Program-made: the position numbers and the translations under genes | Shown here: positions 47,892 to 52,112 of the stretch, in pieces | Numbering within the stretch: position 1 is the first letter of the stretch | How the letters are laid out: the number at the start of each line of letters is the position of its first letter | The notes under the pieces: model-generated | The model's database searches: none | What the model was told of the DNA's origin: nothing | Seen by the model: the letters and a program-made list of their open reading frames with translations, nothing else | Origin: a bacterium | GTDB taxonomy: Bacteria > Patescibacteriota > Microgenomatia > Daviesbacterales > UBA10151 | Length of the DNA stretch: 52,112 nt | Assembly (NCBI GenBank): GCA_030647265.1 | Contig: JAUSJM010000014.1 | Location: 1-52,112, forward strand | Reading direction: 5' to 3'

Positions 47892-48197
47892 TTAGCAAAA
47901 AACCGTGTTAGAACCTGGAGGCCCGACAAATTTTCGGAAAGTCTTGACGGTTACACGAGAGCGGAACGGTCGATCCATTCCAGCCAAAAACTCTCGGATA
48001 TGCTCTTCTATTTCTAATTGGTACTCCAAGTTTAATAAACTTCGTCGGGATCTTTCTGATAATCTTCTTTGATTGATTCTTTCAATAAGTAAATCTTGGG
48101 TAAGTTGTTCCGCCCTTAAAAAAATCTCTTCTTCTTCACTTTGATAAATTTCTGAAGTTACACCTTGATTTACAGACTCATTAGGAATTCTTTCCAT
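47892..48197 (-). CDS. Small charged orphan protein after rplY
   Basis: About 101 aa from the ATG at 48197: MERIPNESVNQGVTSEIYQSEEEEIFLRAEQLTQDLL ... RRLSERSRRSLLNLEYQLEIEEHIREFLAGMDRPFRSRVTVKTFRKFVG. Helical, very charged. The frame can be extended upstream inside rplY, but the added part is an antisense-like Lys/Arg shadow; an AGGAG stretch upstream supports the start at 48197. It is ten bases after rplY in the same direction. No family recognised. Confidence 0.6.
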   Translation of the reverse strand: MERIPNESVNQGVTSEIYQSEEEEIFLRAEQLTQDLLIERINQRRLSERSRRSLLNLEYQLEIEEHIREFLAGMDRPFRSRVTVKTFRKFVGPPGSNTVFC

Positions 48198-48207
48198 TTT
48201 AAAGAGG

Positions 48208-48960
48208 TTACTCCTTAGAACTTTCTTTTTTTGTAGGCTCTTCTTCAGCCTTCTCTTCACCCTCAGCAACTGCTTCGCCCTTCGATTCCTCAGGGCCTTG
48301 GCCTTCCGCCGGGGCTTCCTCAACTCCCTCAGGAACTGCTGCTTCCACAGCCGCCGCAGCTTCAGCTGCCTCCTCTTCCATTAATTTTTGTGCTTCCTCA
48401 GAAACAGCATTATCCAGCTTCACTACTACTGTCTCAGGATCAGCAATGATAGTTACTCCTTCCGGCACCAAAAGTTCAGAAACCAAAATGGCATCATCAA
48501 TCTTTTTCAGTTTAGAGATATCAACCTCAATTTTTTCCGGTAACTCAGCCGGTAAAGCTTCCACCTCCACCTCCCCTATGGGTTGAATAACCACCGCTTC
48601 CCCGGAATGAACCACCTCAGGTTCTTCCCCGATAAGCTCAATAGGAACCGGGACCTGAACTTTTTCCTTAAGATTCACCTGGTAAAAATCTATATGTAGG
48701 GTTTCTCCTCTTAGCGGATCAAGCTGTACCTCGCGGATCAATACCGGCCTGACCTTCTCCTCACCGATTTTTAAGTCAATTAAGCCCGTCTCACCGGCAG
48801 TATCGTAAACTTTGGCAAAATCACGGGCTTGGACAGAAACATGTTCCGTTTCCGTCTTTTTACCAAAAACGTGGGCGGGAATAAAACCGTCCCGGCGCAG
48901 TTTCTTAACTTTTTTCCCTAAAATAGTGCGCTCAGCAGCTTTTAATGATAATCTATCCAT
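48208..48960 (-). CDS. rplY: Ribosomal protein bL25, CTC/TL5 long form
   Basis: 250 aa. Binds 5S rRNA. N-terminal L25 domain (LSLKAAERTILGKKVKKLRRDGFIPAHVFGKKTETEHVSVQ), then the TL5/CTC C-terminal beta domain (VQVPVPIELIGEEPEVVHSGEAVVIQPIGEVEVEALPAELPEKIEVDISKLKKIDDAILVSELLVPEGVTIIADPETVVVKL). A tail of about 60 residues rich in Glu and Ala follows, typical of the long form. The acidic tail is disordered. Confidence 0.96.
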   Translation of the reverse strand: MDRLSLKAAERTILGKKVKKLRRDGFIPAHVFGKKTETEHVSVQARDFAKVYDTAGETGLIDLKIGEEKVRPVLIREVQLDPLRGETLHIDFYQVNLKEKVQVPVPIELIGEEPEVVHSGEAVVIQPIGEVEVEALPAELPEKIEVDISKLKKIDDAILVSELLVPEGVTIIADPETVVVKLDNAVSEEAQKLMEEEAAEAAAAVEAAVPEGVEEAPAEGQGPEESKGEAVAEGEEKAEEEPTKKESSKE

Positions 48961-49011
48961 AACCTGAGTAATTTACCATATTTAGGTTCCTGAAGCAAGA
49001 AAGAGTTGGAG

Positions 49012-51735
49012 TTATCTCTCGATCGTCCAGGAAAGATGTTGGTCTCGGGATAAATCTCCCTTAAAGGAGGCTCCATTATTAAGCGCTTTAAAGCCCTCCG
49101 GCAAATTCAATTTAAACTCAAACTTATCCTTATCAGCTCCCGGTTGTTTATAAACATTTAAGCTATATGTAAGCTTCTCCTCCTTAAACTTTGCCCTCTC
49201 TGTGTCCTCATATTGGAGAAGGAAATCTTTTTGCTCCTGGGGTTGAACAAGTAGGGGGAAAGAAAAGCCGGCCCACCCCAAATCGGAAAAGCTGCCCATC
49301 TTTCCTGTCAAATCCTCTCCTCCCAGAGTAGCTTTAGTCACTCTGCTTCCCGAAGGCAGATAAACTCGAAGTTTGGCCCGGTAGCTATTCAGCACCCCAC
49401 CCCCCCTCTGGTTAAAGTAGTTAACTATCAAAGAGTGGTTGACCTCTCCGTTTTGAGTCAGGCTGGTTTGCAAGTTCACCCCTTTTTGTAAAAAGTAGTT
49501 ACCGCCTGTTCCTCCGGTTTCCGTCTCGGAAAGCGCTAAAACATCATGCCACTCCCCTTCTTCTCCCTTGCTGACCCTCTCTACCTTTCCGCCCCAATTC
49601 TTTGTCTGGATAAAGGTTTGCAAAGAGGTGTCCGTAAAATATAAGCTGAGGTGCTTTTGGGAGAAGTTTTCCAGGGTATTCTCCATTAGTTTCCCCCAAT
49701 CCTTTTGCGGCAGGAAAAAAAGGCGGTTTAGAGTCTCTTTAAAGACCGGAGTCATCACCGTTTTCCCCTCAGAAGTCACCATCTCACTCCAAAAGTTACC
49801 GGCGCTTATTTCTCCTTGGGAAGTGTTTACCGGTCCCAAAACCCCTAAAAGGGAGGCCAAGGCAGAAAGATCAAGTAAGATGACTCCTGAGACTTTTTCT
49901 CCGCTCTCCTTTTGATAGATCCAGGAAGCAAAGCGCCCGGTGGAGGGAAGGTTCATCTCAGTGGCAACCTCTTTTAAGCGCCACTCGCTTTGCCCTAAAT
50001 CATTTTTTACCTCAGTGGGAGGCTCCAGATGATCTTTAAAGGCATCATCAAGCTCCGAGATATCACCCACCTTTATTTCCTCCAATTTTCCCTGGTCAAA
50101 GGAAATTCTGGCATAGGATAAGGCTACCCCTCCCCCCGGTCTTAAGGTAGTATTATCCAAAAGCAGCAGCAGGTAATTTTGCTTACCCTCGGCAGCCATC
50201 CCCTGGGATAAAAGGTAGGTCCATCCCCCTAAAAAGCTGAGTTGATTTTGCAAACCAAGCAGTGGGGATTGTAAATTCAGCGGATCCATTCCCTGTAGTC
50301 TCTCACTGACAAAAGACAATCTCTTTTGAGAATTAGTAAGGAGTGTGACGGCGTCTGTCAAAAGTTTTTTAGAATCTCCCTGTCTTTCTCCGTTGATGAT
50401 CTCCCACCCTTCAGCCAGGTCTTTTACTCCTTCCACCCCTTCTTTTGTACCTTTAGTCAGTTCGTTTAAACTTTCAGTTGTCAAAATAAATTCCGACAAA
50501 GGGGCTTTCAATACTCCCGACTCCCCTGCCAACCTTACCAGTCCCAGAACCTCTTCCATCTTCTCCACTCCTGCTTCCGCTTCTCCTGCCTCCTTTTGAG
50601 CCTGTTGTAAATTACCCTCCCCTAAAGCCAGGGCAGTTTGGGCCAGGTTTTGAGGAACCCGGTATCTCTCCCAAAACATTAACCCTAAAGGGTAGAACAA
50701 AGCGTAAAAGACAAAGCCCAACACAATAGCCAAAAAAATGTAATGTTTTATCCCGGCTACTTGGGCCTTTGAAACCCTGATATAACTCCCCTGCTTTACC
50801 TCCGACTCCTCTATCTTCTCCGGCCAAAATTTTTTCTCCGGTACTTTAGGCTTTTCCTCTTTCTTCTCAACGGGATGTTCCTTTAAATAATGCATCGTTT
50901 CCTTTAAACCCACTACTAAAGAGGTCCGAGGCTTCCAGGAAAGTTCCTTTATAGTTTTGGAAAGGTTGGGAGTAGGCCAGGGGGGCAGTTCAGTAGGCAA
51001 AAAGTTTCGGCTTTCATGCCATAAAGGATCCAACAGTACCTGCTTGATCTCCGCTACTTTCACCGGGGAAAGCAGTGCCCCGTCATAGATTTTGTGTACC
51101 GTGGCACTGTGCATTACCGCCTTAAGTAGTAGATCTACTGCATCTAAAACGTACAGGCTGCGGGTAATAAAATCCAAGGCTACCACCTCCTGTGGTAAAT
51201 TTTCCTCCGCGGCTGCCTGGATAAGGCGCACCATCGGATCATGGGAACGAAAGTGCATCCTCGGTCCGTAAATAGCTGCCAGGCGTACTACCCGGGCATT
51301 AGCTTTTTCCTCCATACTGATCCGGGCCAGCTTTTCTTCGGCATGACGCAGGTTTTGCAATCTCTGGGCATGAATGCCATAAAGCTCAATAGTAGAAACA
51401 AGGACAATCTTTGCCTTAAAGGGTGTGACAAAGTTCAAGAAGTTTGACCAGCAATCCTCAAAATCCGCCTCATCAAGCTCTTCGGAAATTATAAAAAAGG
51501 CATAATCAAGACGGGGAATCTCCAAATCTAAAACTTTGCCGGCGCTTTGGTGTAGAAAGTGAAACTTTTTGCTTTTGGAAGCCCCTGTCAGGTTCTCCAT
51601 TCTCCCTTGCGACAAATCATCCAAACCGATCACCTGGACATTCTTTTCTAGCAGCCGGTCCGAAAGATGTGACCCCAAAAAGCCTGCAGCTCCCACGACC
51701 AAAGAGACGGGACAGTTTCGCGAAAGCATCATCAT
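49012..51735 (-). CDS. SDR-epimerase-like domain fused to DUF4012 membrane protein
   Basis: 907 aa. Residues about 10-280: extended short-chain dehydrogenase fold with LVVGAAGFLGSHLSDRLLEK (NAD-binding GxxGxxG), LDDLSQGRMENL, AIYGPRMH. In the position of the catalytic YxxxK the sequence reads RHAEEKL, so Tyr is replaced by His. Then a linker (EKKEEKPKVPEKK), a membrane helix at about 330 (IFLAIVLGFVFYALFYPLGLMF), a coiled region, and DUF4012 (YLLLLLDNTTLRPGGGVALSYARI, then SGVILLDLSALASLLGVLGPV). DUF4012 occurs in surface polysaccharide loci, with unknown activity. The N-terminal domain is probably a sugar-nucleotide binder, not an active epimerase. First of three ATGs chosen. Confidence 0.85.
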   Translation of the reverse strand: MMMLSRNCPVSLVVGAAGFLGSHLSDRLLEKNVQVIGLDDLSQGRMENLTGASKSKKFHFLHQSAGKVLDLEIPRLDYAFFIISEELDEADFEDCWSNFLNFVTPFKAKIVLVSTIELYGIHAQRLQNLRHAEEKLARISMEEKANARVVRLAAIYGPRMHFRSHDPMVRLIQAAAEENLPQEVVALDFITRSLYVLDAVDLLLKAVMHSATVHKIYDGALLSPVKVAEIKQVLLDPLWHESRNFLPTELPPWPTPNLSKTIKELSWKPRTSLVVGLKETMHYLKEHPVEKKEEKPKVPEKKFWPEKIEESEVKQGSYIRVSKAQVAGIKHYIFLAIVLGFVFYALFYPLGLMFWERYRVPQNLAQTALALGEGNLQQAQKEAGEAEAGVEKMEEVLGLVRLAGESGVLKAPLSEFILTTESLNELTKGTKEGVEGVKDLAEGWEIINGERQGDSKKLLTDAVTLLTNSQKRLSFVSERLQGMDPLNLQSPLLGLQNQLSFLGGWTYLLSQGMAAEGKQNYLLLLLDNTTLRPGGGVALSYARISFDQGKLEEIKVGDISELDDAFKDHLEPPTEVKNDLGQSEWRLKEVATEMNLPSTGRFASWIYQKESGEKVSGVILLDLSALASLLGVLGPVNTSQGEISAGNFWSEMVTSEGKTVMTPVFKETLNRLFFLPQKDWGKLMENTLENFSQKHLSLYFTDTSLQTFIQTKNWGGKVERVSKGEEGEWHDVLALSETETGGTGGNYFLQKGVNLQTSLTQNGEVNHSLIVNYFNQRGGGVLNSYRAKLRVYLPSGSRVTKATLGGEDLTGKMGSFSDLGWAGFSFPLLVQPQEQKDFLLQYEDTERAKFKEEKLTYSLNVYKQPGADKDKFEFKLNLPEGFKALNNGASFKGDLSRDQHLSWTIER

Positions 51736-51839
51736 ATTATTATTAATTAGAGAAAGGGACTAATTTCACACGTATCGTACCTAGATCGTATCAGCTTTTC
51801 AAGAGAGAGGAACAGTATCGAAGTTACTCAAGATAAGAT

Positions 51840-52112
51840 TTAGGAGTGCTTGTCTAAAGTTAGATTGACTAATCTGTCTGCTAAATAATTTTCCGAACGA
51901 GGAATCTGGGTGTAAGAAACCTGACCCAACCTTTCCTCTAATTTTTTTATTTCCAGCACCATCACTTTTAATCGTTCGTTTTTCACCTTATAATCTCCTG
52001 TAAGCTGGTGAGCTAAAAGCTGGGAATCGGTCCTTACCTCTATTCTGGACGGTAGAAGCTCTTTTAAATTAGTCAGCAGCTTTTCAAAAGCCTTTTTCAC
52101 AGCCTGGTATTC
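51840..52112 (-). CDS. RNase H-like protein, C-terminal part (cut by window edge)
   Basis: 91 codons to a stop at 51840; the frame remains open beyond 52112. EYQAVKKAFEKLLTNLKELLP, then VRTDSQLLAHQLTGDYKVKNERLKVMVLEIKKLEE, and YTQIPRSENYLADRLVNL. This matches type I RNase H/ribonuclease H-like proteins: Glu of the NEAEY helix, Asp in TDSQLL, and the final Asp in NYLADRL, which are catalytic. The first strand with the first catalytic Asp lies outside the window. It removes RNA from RNA-DNA hybrids. Confidence 0.88.
   Translation of the reverse strand, partial: EYQAVKKAFEKLLTNLKELLPSRIEVRTDSQLLAHQLTGDYKVKNERLKVMVLEIKKLEERLGQVSYTQIPRSENYLADRLVNLTLDKHS

Overview
The window looks like a chromosome segment of an uncultured Candidate Phyla Radiation (Patescibacteria) bacterium, most likely Microgenomates-like. 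This placement is inferred from gene content: many short one-helix surface proteins with a conserved Lys-Gly step before the membrane segment, a DUF4012 fusion protein, a DUF5674-like gene, compact versions of normally long enzymes (ValRS 711 aa, SbcC 738 aa, UvrD 635 aa) and short palindromic repeats inside coding regions. TGA is used as a stop codon (for example pgeF, the GT2 gene and the DUF523 gene), so this is not a code-25 lineage. Coding density is very high. The only gap above about 200 bases (45507-45738) is a T-box leader. I saw no tRNA, rRNA or CRISPR array.

Layout. 1-919 (minus): triosephosphate isomerase (cut by the window edge), alkyltransferase-like protein and thioredoxin. 999-3609: UvrD-type helicase and a G5-3D cell-wall protein. 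3636-10374: an accessory region with a glycosidase-like surface protein, a HepT/MntA pair, a HicBA pair, four small one-helix surface proteins and a SurA-like protein. 10444-16134: FemAB-type transferase, methyltransferase, two tandem hemerythrins, DUF523, a broken cutA, an orphan gene, a CYTH protein and a VOC protein. 16220-21857: sbcDC followed by orphan genes punctuated by repeated copies of the sbcC 3' end. 21957-29576: metG, NUDIX, pgeF, tatD and a membrane glycan operon (GT2, WecA-like, UbiA-like). 29578-33472: PEGA/SH3 protein, M23 peptidase, PH-domain protein and two orphans, one with an HEXXH motif. 33469-36198: a groES-X-Y-groEL operon with a consensus-like promoter and a CIRCE-like operator. 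36286-44983: murB, SGNH hydrolase, sugar-binding lipoprotein candidate, VanW, RNA ligase-like protein, PD-(D/E)XK nuclease, orphan and tsaD. 45033-52112: orphan, T-box plus valS, orphan, rplY, an SDR-DUF4012 fusion and a partial RNase H.

The most interesting pattern is that orphan or accessory genes sit next to truncated second copies of the end of a neighbouring core gene. This happens at three independent places: the 3D-protein gene (3' remnant at 6099-6152), sbcC (3' remnants at 20331-20378 and 21006-21056) and groEL (5' remnant at 35515-35547). It suggests a repeated mode of gene insertion that leaves a displaced gene end behind each inserted cassette. A second genome-wide signal is promoter placement: at least eight genes have a TATAAT- or TAAAAT-type box ending exactly 6 bases before the start codon, which predicts leaderless mRNAs.

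Functionally the core genes cover DNA repair (uvrD, sbcDC, atl, RecB-like nuclease, tatD), translation (metG, valS, tsaD, rplY), protein folding (groESL, SurA-like, thioredoxin) and envelope assembly (murB, FemAB, pgeF, M23, VanW, 3D, glycosyltransferases). Glycolysis is represented only by tpiA.
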